Shown: positions 6,308 to 14,133 of the stretch, one piece after another
Layout of the letters: each line of letters begins with the position of its first letter
Position numbering within the stretch: the first letter of the stretch is position 1
Assembly: GCA_028868335.1 (NCBI GenBank)
Contig: JAGWUU010000018.1
Span: 1-19,732 of the forward strand
Reading direction: 5' to 3'
Origin: Sphingomonadales bacterium
GTDB taxonomy: Bacteria > Pseudomonadota > Alphaproteobacteria > Sphingomonadales > Sphingomonadaceae
DNA length: 19,732 nt
The notes under the pieces: model-generated
What the model saw: the letters and a program-made list of their open reading frames with translations, nothing else
Databases searched by the model: none
What the model was told of the DNA's origin: nothing
Program-made: the position numbers and the translations under genes

Positions 6308-7534
6308 ATGACCTACACTTCTTCCCTGCTCCGCCTGCTCGACGAGCGCGGCTACATCCACCAGCTTACCGATGCCGAAGGGCTCGATGCCCTTGCCGCG
6401 AAGCAGATCGTGCCAGGCTATATCGGCTTCGACGCCACCGCGCCATCACTGCATGTCGGCAGCCTGGTGCAGATCATGTTGCTGCGCCGGTTGCAGCAAG
6501 TAGGACACAAGCCAGTCGTCCTGATGGGTGGAGGCACAACGCGGATCGGTGATCCGACCGGGCGTGACGAAAGCCGCAAGATGCTTTCCGACGCGACGAT
6601 CGACGCCAACATCGCCTCGATCCGCACGATCTTCGAACGGTTCCTGACCTTTGGCGATGGGCCGACCGATGCGGTGATGGTCAACAATCACGATTGGCTG
6701 GGCAAGCTCGGCTACGTTGAGCTGCTCCAGACAGTCGGCACCCATTTCACCGTCAACCGGATGCTGACTTTCGATTCGGTCAAACTGCGGCTTGAGCGCG
6801 AACAGCCGATGACATTCCTTGAGTTCAACTACATGATCCTCCAGGGCTACGATTTTTGGCACTTGGCCAAGGATCGGGGCGTTCGCCTGCAAATGGGCGG
6901 TTCGGACCAGTGGGGCAACATCGTCAACGGGATCGAGCTGTCGCGCCGGAAGGACGGGATCGAGGTGTTCGGCGTCACCACCCCGCTGCTGACCACCGCC
7001 GATGGCGCGAAAATGGGCAAGACCGCTGCCGGCGCAGTCTGGCTCAACGACGATGCCCTGCCCGCCTACGATTTCTGGCAATACTGGCGAAATGCCGACG
7101 ATCGCGACGTCGGCAAGTTCCTGCGCCTGTTCACCGACCTTTCGCTGGATGAGATTGCCCGGCTCGAGTCCCTGGGCGGCAGTGAGATCAATGCCGCCAA
7201 GGTTGTGCTGGCGAACGAAGTGACCAAGCTTTGCCGGGGTGAAGAGGCAGCGAAGGCGGCGGAGGCAACGGCATCGGCAACGTTCACAGGGGGCGGTGTT
7301 GGCGCCGATCTTCCCGTTCTCGCCCTGCCCCGCGAAGGAATGGGAATCATCAATGCCCTCGTTGGCATCGGTTTCGCAGCCAGCCGGGGCGAGGCCAAGC
7401 GTCTGATCGCGGGCGGCGGTGCAAGGATTGATGGTGAAGCGATTTCCGATGAGAACTATCTGATTCAATGCAATTCTGGCGAGGTTCGTATTTCCTCGGG
7501 CAAGAAGAAGCACGGCGTATTGCGCCCGAACTAG
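6308..7534 (+). CDS. tyrS: Tyrosyl-tRNA synthetase
   Basis: This 408-residue class I aminoacyl-tRNA synthetase charges tRNA-Tyr with tyrosine in the cytoplasm. The Rossmann catalytic domain starts with GYIGFDATAPSLHVGS (37-52), which contains the HIGH-type motif HVGS. The tyrosine-binding region follows, and the KMSKS-type loop appears as KMGKT near 235-239. NYMILQGYDF and GGSDQWGNI are further TyrRS blocks. The C-terminal 65 residues form an S4 RNA-binding domain, with ASRGEAKRLIAGGGARIDG. Length is normal for bacterial TyrS. The ATG at 6308 has an AAGG-type ribosome site a few bases upstream. It is divergent from the DOMON/namZ pair with only 46 bases between starts, so the promoters must overlap. 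Confidence 0.98.
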   Translation: MTYTSSLLRLLDERGYIHQLTDAEGLDALAAKQIVPGYIGFDATAPSLHVGSLVQIMLLRRLQQVGHKPVVLMGGGTTRIGDPTGRDESRKMLSDATIDANIASIRTIFERFLTFGDGPTDAVMVNNHDWLGKLGYVELLQTVGTHFTVNRMLTFDSVKLRLEREQPMTFLEFNYMILQGYDFWHLAKDRGVRLQMGGSDQWGNIVNGIELSRRKDGIEVFGVTTPLLTTADGAKMGKTAAGAVWLNDDALPAYDFWQYWRNADDRDVGKFLRLFTDLSLDEIARLESLGGSEINAAKVVLANEVTKLCRGEEAAKAAEATASATFTGGGVGADLPVLALPREGMGIINALVGIGFAASRGEAKRLIAGGGARIDGEAISDENYLIQCNSGEVRISSGKKKHGVLRPN

Positions 7535-7622
7535 GCTGAACCGCAGGCAAATTTACTGTTTATTCGCCATTCATCGCCATAGTCCGTCTGCCAAATTGCA
7601 AATCGGAGGCGAAGCGTAGGTC

Positions 7623-7961
7623 ATGGGCGTCGGAGCGCAACTAACCGTCACGGACATGCGCCGTGCCGCGCGGCACCCCGTCGATCACAAGGTGATCGGC
7701 GAGCAACGCCGCCTTGGAGATGTGCATCTCCACATCGTCAACATCTCGGCCCACGGCTTCATGGCCGAGGGACCGAGCGAGATGCATCGCGGCGAACGGA
7801 TCAGCATCCGCCTGCCCGACATCGGCCGTATCGAGGCTCACATGATCTGGTCGACGGAAAGTCGCGCCGGGTTCCAGTTCGAGCGGATCATTCGCCTAGA
7901 GGACTTCATGCGGATGATCGACACGCTGCAGCCCAATCCGCGCCTGCGCCGCTCGCGTTGA
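7623..7961 (+). CDS. Single-domain PilZ protein (probable c-di-GMP receptor)
   Basis: This 112-residue protein is nearly all PilZ domain. Both c-di-GMP binding motifs are present: RxxxR as RRAAR (13-17) and the (D/N)xSxxG motif as NISAHG (40-45). The closing beta strands include RIEAHMIWSTESRAGFQF (69-86). Known: stand-alone PilZ proteins bind cyclic di-GMP and change motility, adhesion or export by docking on partner proteins. The partner is not indicated here. ATG at 7623 follows GGAGG (13 bases away) and a nearer TAGG; a second ATG at 7656, just before the RRAAR motif, is possible. It follows tyrS by 88 bases with no clear terminator. Confidence 0.9.
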   Translation: MGVGAQLTVTDMRRAARHPVDHKVIGEQRRLGDVHLHIVNISAHGFMAEGPSEMHRGERISIRLPDIGRIEAHMIWSTESRAGFQFERIIRLEDFMRMIDTLQPNPRLRRSR

Positions 7962-8046
7962 CAGCCGCCATCGGCGAAGAAGCCAGAGTTTAAGCGCTCA
8001 AAAAATCTGCTTGCTTGGCAAGCGTGCGGAGCGCTGCCATTGCTGA

Positions 8047-9324
8047 GTGGTGAGCGGCCCTTCCCATCCCCTTCAGGTTAGCGACTACCGCCTGTTCTGG
8101 CTGTCGCGTTTCGCGTCGACGTGTGGTGGATCCGCCATGGTCGTGGTGATCGGGGCGCAAACCTACAAGATCGCGCGTGAAGCCTACGGCATGAGCGAAG
8201 CCCAGGCCGCATTCATGCTTGGCGTGCTGGGGTTTGTGCAGTTCGTTCCCTACCTGTTGCTGACGCCCGTTGCGGGGCTCCTCGCTGACAGGATGGATCG
8301 AAGGTATGTCGCGGCGACCGCGTCGACTGTCGATCTGGTGCTGGCCCTGATACTGGCCGGAGCGAACCATTTCGCTGCCCTGTCGCTTCCGCTGTTGTTG
8401 TCGATCGCCGCGTTCTACGGCGCGGCGCGGGTCTTCATCAATCCTTCGTTGAGCGCCATTGTCCCGAACATCGTGCCGGCGGAAATGCTCCCGAGAGCGA
8501 TCGCGTTCAGTTCGATTTCATGGCAATCCGGCGCGATCATCGGACCATCGCTGGCGGGGTTCCTGCTCGCGCGAAACGCGGCGTTGCCATATTTCTTTTC
8601 CGCGATGCTGCTTGCCGTCGTGGTGGTGGCATTGCTCGCAATCAGGCATCGAGCGCCGCCCGCGGCCGCCAAGGAACCGGCGCTCAAGTTGATGTCCGAC
8701 GGCGCGCGGTTCGTCTGGCATGAGCGCTTCCTGCTGGGCTGCGTCACGCTTGACCTGTTTGCCGTACTCCTTGGAGGGGCAACCGCGATGCTGCCCGCGT
8801 TCGCCTACGATATCCTCAAGGTCGGCGCTGAGGGGTTGGGCCTGATGCGGGCGGCGCCTGCCCTTGGCGCTTCACTGGTCGGCATCTACCTCGGTTTCCA
8901 TCCGCTCAATCGCAACGTCGGCGCTAAAATGCTGTGGTCGGTCGCGATCTATGGTCTTGCCACTCTGGCCTTCGGACTTTCCACGAGCTTTCCGTTTTCA
9001 CTCGCCATGCTGGCGCTGCTTGGTGGTGCCGATGCGATTTCAGTGTTCATTCGCAACACCTTGACGCAACTCAATACGCCCGATGCGATGCGTGGCCGGG
9101 TTGCCTCGATTTCTGGCCTGGCCATTTCCGCCTCGAACGAATTGGGGGAAATGCAATCGGGTCTGGCTGCTGCTCTGCTTGGACCAGTCGGGGCAGTTGC
9201 CCTTGGCGGAGCGGGAGCTATCGTGATTACTGCAATCTGGACGATGATCTTTCCCGAACTCAAGCGCGCAAAAACTTTCGCACCGCAATACCGTGAACCT
9301 CAAAACAAGGAGCCTGTGACATGA
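8047..9324 (+). CDS. MFS transporter of the EntS-like MFS_3 group
   Basis: This 425-residue membrane protein has twelve likely membrane segments. It starts with the typical VSDYRLFWLSRFAS (11-24) and carries the loop 2-3 motif GLLADRMDRR (78-87). This pattern fits the MFS_3 group (PF05977), which includes the enterobactin exporter EntS. The transported compound is unknown. The start is GTG at 8047 (a second GTG follows at once); the upstream ribosome site is weak. The stop overlaps the cysK start in ATGA (9321-9324), so MFS and cysK are co-translated. Export of a cysteine-derived or sulfur compound is possible but unproven. Confidence 0.88.
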   Translation: MVSGPSHPLQVSDYRLFWLSRFASTCGGSAMVVVIGAQTYKIAREAYGMSEAQAAFMLGVLGFVQFVPYLLLTPVAGLLADRMDRRYVAATASTVDLVLALILAGANHFAALSLPLLLSIAAFYGAARVFINPSLSAIVPNIVPAEMLPRAIAFSSISWQSGAIIGPSLAGFLLARNAALPYFFSAMLLAVVVVALLAIRHRAPPAAAKEPALKLMSDGARFVWHERFLLGCVTLDLFAVLLGGATAMLPAFAYDILKVGAEGLGLMRAAPALGASLVGIYLGFHPLNRNVGAKMLWSVAIYGLATLAFGLSTSFPFSLAMLALLGGADAISVFIRNTLTQLNTPDAMRGRVASISGLAISASNELGEMQSGLAAALLGPVGAVALGGAGAIVITAIWTMIFPELKRAKTFAPQYREPQNKEPVT

Positions 9325-10238
9325 AGGCTGACAGCATTCTCGCTACTATCGGCAACACGCCGCACATCCGCTTGTCGCGATTGTTCCCCGACCATGAGGT
9401 GTGGGTGAAGGCGGAGCGCGCCAACCCCGGCGGTTCGATCAAGGACCGTATCGGCCTCGCCATGATCGAAGCGGCGGAAGCGGATGGTAGCCTCAAGCCG
9501 GGCGGCACGATCATCGAGCCGACCAGCGGCAACACCGGAATCGGGCTCGCCATGGTCGCGGCGGTCAAGGGCTACAAGCTGGTTCTCGTCATGCCCGAAT
9601 CGATGTCGGTTGAGCGGCGGCGGCTGATGCTGGCCTATGGCGCGACCTTCGATCTTACCCCGCGGGAAAAAGGCATGAAGGGCGCGCTGGAACGGGCGCA
9701 CGAACTGGTCCAGCAGACCCCCGGCGCATGGATGCCGCAGCAGTTCGAGAATCCTGCCAACATTGCCGTCCACGTCCAGACCACGGCTCGGGAAATCCTG
9801 GCCGATTTCAAGGACAGCCCGATCGACGTGCTGATTACTGGCGTCGGTACCGGCGGCCACCTCACCGGCACGGCGGAAGAGCTTAAGCGCCATTGGGCTG
9901 GTATGAAGGCCTATGCGGTGGAGCCCGAACTGTCGCCTGTCATTTCCGGCGGTCAGCCCGGCCCCCATCCCATCCAGGGGATCGGGGCGGGCTTCATCCC
10001 GGGCAATCTCCACACGCAGGCGATCGATGGTGCGATTCAGGTCAATGCCGACGACGCCAAGGAATGGGCGCGCCGTTGCGCCCGCGAGGAGGGGATGCTG
10101 GTAGGGATCAGCTCGGGTGCGACTCTGGCGGCGATCGCCAAGAAGCTGCCTGATCTGTCGAAGGACAGCCGGGTGCTCGGCTTCAATTATGACACCGGCG
10201 AACGGTATCTGTCGGTGCCGGATTTCCTCCCCGAGTGA
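9321..10238 (+). CDS. cysK: Cysteine synthase A (O-acetylserine sulfhydrylase)
   Basis: This 305-residue PLP enzyme of fold type II makes L-cysteine from O-acetylserine and sulfide in the cytoplasm. The PLP-binding lysine is K41 in NPGGSIKDRIG. The substrate loop is TSGNTG (68-73). The phosphate cup is GVGTGGHLTG, near 176-185, and the C-terminal serine motif is GISSGAT. Length and the ENPANIAVHVQTT block fit CysK better than CysM or cystathionine beta-synthase. ATG overlaps the MFS stop (ATGA), and the stop overlaps the next gene's GTG start (GTGA). This places cysK in the middle of a translationally coupled chain, unlike the usual sulfur-assimilation setting. Confidence 0.96.
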   Translation: MKADSILATIGNTPHIRLSRLFPDHEVWVKAERANPGGSIKDRIGLAMIEAAEADGSLKPGGTIIEPTSGNTGIGLAMVAAVKGYKLVLVMPESMSVERRRLMLAYGATFDLTPREKGMKGALERAHELVQQTPGAWMPQQFENPANIAVHVQTTAREILADFKDSPIDVLITGVGTGGHLTGTAEELKRHWAGMKAYAVEPELSPVISGGQPGPHPIQGIGAGFIPGNLHTQAIDGAIQVNADDAKEWARRCAREEGMLVGISSGATLAAIAKKLPDLSKDSRVLGFNYDTGERYLSVPDFLPE

Positions 10239-10960
10239 CCGTGCTGGAGCGCGTTGGCTATTATGACCGGGATACTGCCCTGACCGGGTGGCTCGCCCGC
10301 CCGCAAGGTGCGGCGCGGGCGGCGGTGCTGGTCTGGCCGACGATAGCCAACGTTACTCCAGCGATCGAACGACGCGCGCAGATGCTCGCCGATCGGGGCT
10401 TTCTGGCCCTGATCGGCGACTACTACGGCGAACCGGTGCGCGATTTTGACCATGCTCGCGAGCTGGCCGGAGTCCTGCGCGCCGATACGGACAACTATCG
10501 CGCAAGGCTGGCTGCGGGCCTTGTAGCCCTGCGCGCGCTCCCCGGGGCGGGGGGATTGCCTGAAGCAGTGATCGGCTATTGCATGGGCGGCCAGGCCGCG
10601 CTGGAAGTCGCTCGGACTGGAGCCGACGTGAGGGCCGTTGTCAGCTTTCACGGCGTCCTCGATACCGGGCGCCGAGCCGAACCGGATGCAGTCAAGGCTC
10701 GCATCCTGATCTGCCACGGCGATGCCGACCCCCTCGCCCCGCGCGATCATGTCCTGTCGCTTTGGGATGAACTGAACACCGCGCGGGCGCAGTGGCATTT
10801 CCACAGCTACAGCGGCGTCAGGCACGGCTTTACCGACCCTGGCAGCGATGCCCGCGGCATCCCGGCGATCGGATACGACGCCAGCGCCGACCGGCAAAGC
10901 TGGGCAGCGATGATGAGCCTGTTTGACGAGGTTTTTAGTAAGAACAGGAACTGGCCATGA
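10235..10960 (+). CDS. Dienelactone hydrolase family protein (alpha/beta hydrolase)
   Basis: This 241-residue hydrolase has the Cys-Asp-His triad of the dienelactone hydrolase family (PF01738): C116 in GYCMGG (114-119), D165 in HGDADPLAP (161-169) and H197 in RHGFTDP (196-202). Known relatives hydrolyse dienelactone in chlorocatechol breakdown, but most family members outside such clusters have unknown substrates. None of the other ring-cleavage genes are adjacent. The start is GTG at 10235, overlapping the cysK stop; a second GTG follows two codons later. The stop overlaps the ATG of the next gene in ATGA. It is probably cytoplasmic. Confidence 0.9.
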   Translation: MTVLERVGYYDRDTALTGWLARPQGAARAAVLVWPTIANVTPAIERRAQMLADRGFLALIGDYYGEPVRDFDHARELAGVLRADTDNYRARLAAGLVALRALPGAGGLPEAVIGYCMGGQAALEVARTGADVRAVVSFHGVLDTGRRAEPDAVKARILICHGDADPLAPRDHVLSLWDELNTARAQWHFHSYSGVRHGFTDPGSDARGIPAIGYDASADRQSWAAMMSLFDEVFSKNRNWP

Positions 10961-11445
10961 ATCGAACGATTTCGGGCTTCATTCTTTTCCTGATTGCAGG
11001 TGGTGCCGCTACTGATGCGCGGGCATTCTGCGCGTATCACCGCCAGATGTATGCCAAGACGACTCTCGCTCAAGAGTTTCGGGATTCGAAGTGGATTGCG
11101 CGTGCAACGGTGATTTCGGCCAAATCTTGGAGAGGCAAACATGATTGGGGCACAACATATAACCTGAAACGAGTTGTGATATACAAAGGTCAGCTCCCGC
11201 AGACCTTTGCATTGTCGACAGAACGCAATTCGGGTGGCTTTTATCTCGATATGGGAATGAAACCCGACATTGGTGGCGAATATCTGTTGTTTCTCATTCC
11301 CGACTCAAGTCCCGCCGAACACCCAGCGGCAGTTCGCAAATCGCTATGGATTAACTACTCTTGCGGCCAATCGAGGTCGTGGTCAGAGGTTTCGGGCGGT
11401 CAACGCGCACAATTGATCCAGCTTTCCAGAAACGCAGGACCTTGA
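10957..11445 (+). CDS. Exported protein of unknown function, AT-richer than its neighbours
   Basis: This 162-residue protein starts with a signal peptide (residues 1 to about 23, likely cut after ARA), so the mature part should be periplasmic or secreted. The mature part has two cysteines, C25 and C136, that could form a disulfide. It has blocks KWIARATVISAKSW (45-58), STERNSGGFYLDMG (87-100) and GGEYLLFLIP (106-115), ending with NYSCGQSRSW (133-142). This order resembles small secreted beta-barrel proteins of the TIMP/netrin OB-fold type that I have seen as hypotheticals, but that is a weak match. Its base composition is clearly lower in GC than the surrounding genes, hinting at different ancestry. 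The ATG overlaps the upstream stop. The stop lies one base from the stop of the convergent acyl-CoA dehydrogenase. Confidence 0.75.
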   Translation: MNRTISGFILFLIAGGAATDARAFCAYHRQMYAKTTLAQEFRDSKWIARATVISAKSWRGKHDWGTTYNLKRVVIYKGQLPQTFALSTERNSGGFYLDMGMKPDIGGEYLLFLIPDSSPAEHPAAVRKSLWINYSCGQSRSWSEVSGGQRAQLIQLSRNAGP

Positions 11446-11446
11446 C

Positions 11447-13249
11447 CTAAGCCGTCGCGAAGGCCTCGATCGGCAGCGCCATCACAGCCTCCGCCCCGCT
11501 TTCGATCTTGCGGCGCAGCGCGCCGGCATCGGGCGTGAAGCGTTCTCCGAAATAGCGGGCCGTGGTAAGCTTGGCTTCGTAGAAAGCCTTGTCACCGTTA
11601 CCGGCCGCGAGTGCCGCGACAGCCGTTTCGCCCATTCGCACCCACATCAGGCCGAGCGCCACGATCCCCATGATGTGCATGTAGGCGTGAGCCCCGGCGC
11701 CGACGTTGTTGGGGTTAGCCATGCCATTCTGCATGAACCACATGGTCGCAGCCTTGAGTTCGCCGTTGGCTTTTTCAACCTTTTCGGCCAGCGCCGCCAG
11801 CTCCGGCTTCGCCTTGGCAATCGCGCATTCGGCATCGACCAGTGCAAAGAAGGCCTGAACCGCGCGTCCGCCGTTCATTGCCAGCTTGCGTCCAACCAGG
11901 TCCATCGCCTGGACGCCATTGGCGCCTTCGTAGATCTGGGTGATGCGGCAATCGCGGACGAACTGGCTCATCCCCCATTCCTCGATGAAGCCATGCCCGC
12001 CGAAGACCTGCTGCATATTGACGCAAGTGTCGAAACCCTTGTCGGTGCCGTAGCCCTTGATCACCGGGGTCAGCAGGCTGATCAGGTCATCCGCGGAAAG
12101 GCGATCCTCCTCAGTCGCTGCCTTATGGCTCAGGTCGACCTGCAAGGCCCCCCACAGGCACAGCGCGCGCATTCCCTCGGTATAGGCCTTGGCGTCCATC
12201 AGCATCCGTCGCACGTCGGGGTGGACGAACAGCGTATCCGCCTTTTCGCCGGGATCGGCCGGGCCGGTAAGCGCACGCCCCTGACGGCGTTCCGAGGCAT
12301 ATTTCACAGCGTTCTGGTAGGCGACTTCGGCCTGCGAAAGCCCCTGGATTCCTACGCCCAGACGCGCCGCGTTCATCATGATGAACATGGCGGTGAGCCC
12401 CTTGTTCTCATCGCCGACCATATAGCCTGTCGCACCGTCATAGTTCATGACGCAGGTGGCGTTGCCGTGAATGCCCATCTTGTGTTCGAGGCTGCCGCAA
12501 GAAACCGCGTTGCGCGTGCCAAGCGAGCCGTCCTCGTTCACCATCACCTTGGGAACGATGAACAGCGAAATGCCCTTGGTTGAATCCGGGGCATCAGGCG
12601 TCTTGGCAAGAACCAGGTGGATGATGTTGTCCGTGAAGTCGTTTTCGCCAGCTGAGATGAATATCTTGGTGCCGGTGATAGCGTAGGTGCCATCAGCATT
12701 CGGCACGGCGCGTGTGCGGATCAGACCCAGATCGGTGCCCGCGTGCGGCTCGGTGAGATTCATTGTCCCGAGCCACTCATTGGCGATCATCTTGGGGAGA
12801 TACCTGGCCTTCTGCTCCGGCGATCCCTTGGCAATGATTGCCGAAACCGCGCCATTGGTCAGGCCCGGATACATGCCCCACGACTGGTTGGCGCTGGAGA
12901 TGAATTCCTCCATCGCCATGCCCAGGACATGAGGAAGACCCTGCCCACCGAATTCCTCCGGTGCCGAGAGCGTGCCCCATCCCGCTTCGCGGAACTGGGC
13001 GTGGGCAGCCTTGAATCCATCCGGTGTCGTCACCGATCCGTCAGCATTACGAGTGCAGCCCTGCTGATCGCCGACGAGATTGATCGGGGCCAGAACCTCC
13101 GCGCAGAACTTGCCGCCTTCCTCGATCACGGCGTTGGTCATGTCCGCACTGGCGTTCTCGAAGCCGGGCAGGTTGCCGTAATCTTCAAGACGCAGCAGCT
13201 CATTGATGACGAAAAGCGTGTCGCGCGTCGGCGCCTTGTAGATCGGCAT
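11447..13249 (-). CDS. Acyl-CoA dehydrogenase, large FadE/DmdC-like type
   Basis: This 600-residue flavoprotein belongs to the acyl-CoA dehydrogenases with an extra N-terminal segment and an extended C-terminal domain (PF12806 type). The N-terminus MPIYKAPTRDTLFVINEL is typical. The central FAD region has NLTEPHAGTDLG and ISAGENDFTDNI. The C-terminal block CRITQIYEGANGVQAMDL carries the glutamate near residue 440 that acts as catalytic base in relatives. Known: the family removes two hydrogens from acyl-CoA to give enoyl-CoA. DmdC acts on a sulfur-containing substrate, but most sphingomonad copies act in fatty-acid breakdown, and the chain length cannot be read here. ATG at 13249 follows GAGG (+ coordinates 13260-13263). 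It lies 24 bases after the MerR gene, so the pair is probably one operon. Its stop is one base from the convergent secreted-protein gene. Confidence 0.93.
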   Translation of the reverse strand: MPIYKAPTRDTLFVINELLRLEDYGNLPGFENASADMTNAVIEEGGKFCAEVLAPINLVGDQQGCTRNADGSVTTPDGFKAAHAQFREAGWGTLSAPEEFGGQGLPHVLGMAMEEFISSANQSWGMYPGLTNGAVSAIIAKGSPEQKARYLPKMIANEWLGTMNLTEPHAGTDLGLIRTRAVPNADGTYAITGTKIFISAGENDFTDNIIHLVLAKTPDAPDSTKGISLFIVPKVMVNEDGSLGTRNAVSCGSLEHKMGIHGNATCVMNYDGATGYMVGDENKGLTAMFIMMNAARLGVGIQGLSQAEVAYQNAVKYASERRQGRALTGPADPGEKADTLFVHPDVRRMLMDAKAYTEGMRALCLWGALQVDLSHKAATEEDRLSADDLISLLTPVIKGYGTDKGFDTCVNMQQVFGGHGFIEEWGMSQFVRDCRITQIYEGANGVQAMDLVGRKLAMNGGRAVQAFFALVDAECAIAKAKPELAALAEKVEKANGELKAATMWFMQNGMANPNNVGAGAHAYMHIMGIVALGLMWVRMGETAVAALAAGNGDKAFYEAKLTTARYFGERFTPDAGALRRKIESGAEAVMALPIEAFATA

Positions 13250-13273
13250 GTCTGGAAATCCTCGCGGAAGGGA

Positions 13274-13723
13274 TCAGGCGCCGAAGACGGCCGGATCAAG
13301 ATTCTCGATGACACTGATGAAATCGGAGAGTTCGGAAATCGCCTCGTCGATGTCGTCACGCTGCTGTTGCAGGCGGGCGACCTTGTCGCGGCATCGCTCG
13401 ACAGTTACCCGGCGTTGTTCCTGCCTGCCATCGCCGAGGTCGTAGAGATCGATCATCTCCTTGATCTCGGTCAGGCTGAAGCCAACATTCTTGGCGCGCA
13501 TGATCCACGCAAGCCGGGCGCGGTCACGCTTGGAATAGATGCGCGTCAGGCCAACCCGCGCAGGCGAGATCAACCCCTCATCCTCATAGAAGCGCAGCGC
13601 CCGTGCGGTGACATCGAATTCCGCTGTAAGGTCGGAAATGCTGTACTGCTCGCGCTCAAGCGCGTCGGGCCGTTCCAGGTGCGCGCCATCGTGCATGGCC
13701 GAATGTCCGCCGGTGCTGTCCAT
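13274..13723 (-). CDS. LiuR-like MerR-family transcriptional regulator
   Basis: This 149-residue regulator has a MerR winged helix-turn-helix at about 27-80: YSISDLTAEFDVTARALRFY, then YSKRDRARLAWIMRAKNVG. A coiled-coil dimer helix follows at about 101-140. The sensor end is short and has one cysteine (C111), which argues against a metal sensor. The sequence fits the LiuR/AtuR type that controls branched-chain and fatty acid degradation genes in proteobacteria. ATG at 13723 is the longest start; an ATG at residue 10 is possible. It lies directly upstream of an acyl-CoA dehydrogenase, its likely target. A palindrome of the right kind lies 20-36 bases upstream (13744-13759), consistent with autoregulation. 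The effector is unknown but may be an acyl-CoA. Confidence 0.88.
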   Translation of the reverse strand: MDSTGGHSAMHDGAHLERPDALEREQYSISDLTAEFDVTARALRFYEDEGLISPARVGLTRIYSKRDRARLAWIMRAKNVGFSLTEIKEMIDLYDLGDGRQEQRRVTVERCRDKVARLQQQRDDIDEAISELSDFISVIENLDPAVFGA

Positions 13724-13743
13724 ACCGACGCATCTAGCTTACC

Positions 13744-13759
13744 TTTACGTAAGCGTCAA
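13744..13759 (-). promoter_or_regulatory. Candidate LiuR-type MerR operator overlapping the hisI stop
   Basis: The 16-base sequence TTTACGTAAGCGTCAA is an imperfect palindrome centred 28 bases upstream of the MerR start. From memory it resembles the LiuR-family binding consensus (TTTACGTaaACGTnAA type). The hisI stop codon (TGA at 13756-13758) lies inside the right half-site. It is the only such site I noticed and matches the expected place for autoregulation. MerR operators usually lie between a -35 and -10 with wide spacing; I could not assign these boxes with confidence. Confidence 0.6.
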
Positions 13760-14133
13760 CTTAAAATACGGACCAATCCCTCGCCGTCGATCCGCCGATA
13801 GAAGCATGTGCGGGCGCCAGTGTGACAGGCCGGACCCGCGGGCTTGCACAGCAAAACCAGTGCATCCTGATCGCAATCAACGCGAATTTCCTCGATCCGC
13901 AGGACGTGGCCTGACGATTCGCCCTTCATCCAGAGCCGCCCGCGTGAACGCGAATGGAAGTGGGCAAGCCCGGTTTCCAATGACTTGTCCAAAGCGTCGC
14001 GATCCATGAACGCCACCATGAGCACCTCGCGCGAAGAGGCATCAACTACCACGGCGCTCAGTAAGCCATTGGAATCAAACTTTGGCAGGAAGGCTCTGCC
14101 CTGTTCGCGCTGGGTATTGTCGGGTTCGCTCAT
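13756..14133 (-). CDS. hisI: Phosphoribosyl-AMP cyclohydrolase (histidine biosynthesis)
   Basis: This 125-residue protein opens the adenine ring of phosphoribosyl-AMP, the third step of histidine biosynthesis. It has the signature VDCDQDALVLLCKPAGP (85-101), with the metal-binding aspartates D86/D88/D90, and ACHTGARTCFY (102-112), with the zinc-binding cysteines C87, C103 and C110. Only the cyclohydrolase domain is present, so hisE must be elsewhere. I chose ATG at 14133 because family members begin close to the FLPKFD region, while the longer frame to 14256 adds 41 residues with no similarity and lies over a structured non-coding stretch. The gene stands apart from other his genes and 32 bases upstream of the MerR regulator. 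Confidence 0.93.
   Translation of the reverse strand: MSEPDNTQREQGRAFLPKFDSNGLLSAVVVDASSREVLMVAFMDRDALDKSLETGLAHFHSRSRGRLWMKGESSGHVLRIEEIRVDCDQDALVLLCKPAGPACHTGARTCFYRRIDGEGLVRILS

Noticed and set aside
8009..8023. GCTTGC/GCAAGC hairpin with a minus-strand T-run before the MFS gene
   Set aside because: There is no minus-strand gene upstream that it could terminate; stem is only six bases with a 3-base loop, so it may be chance.
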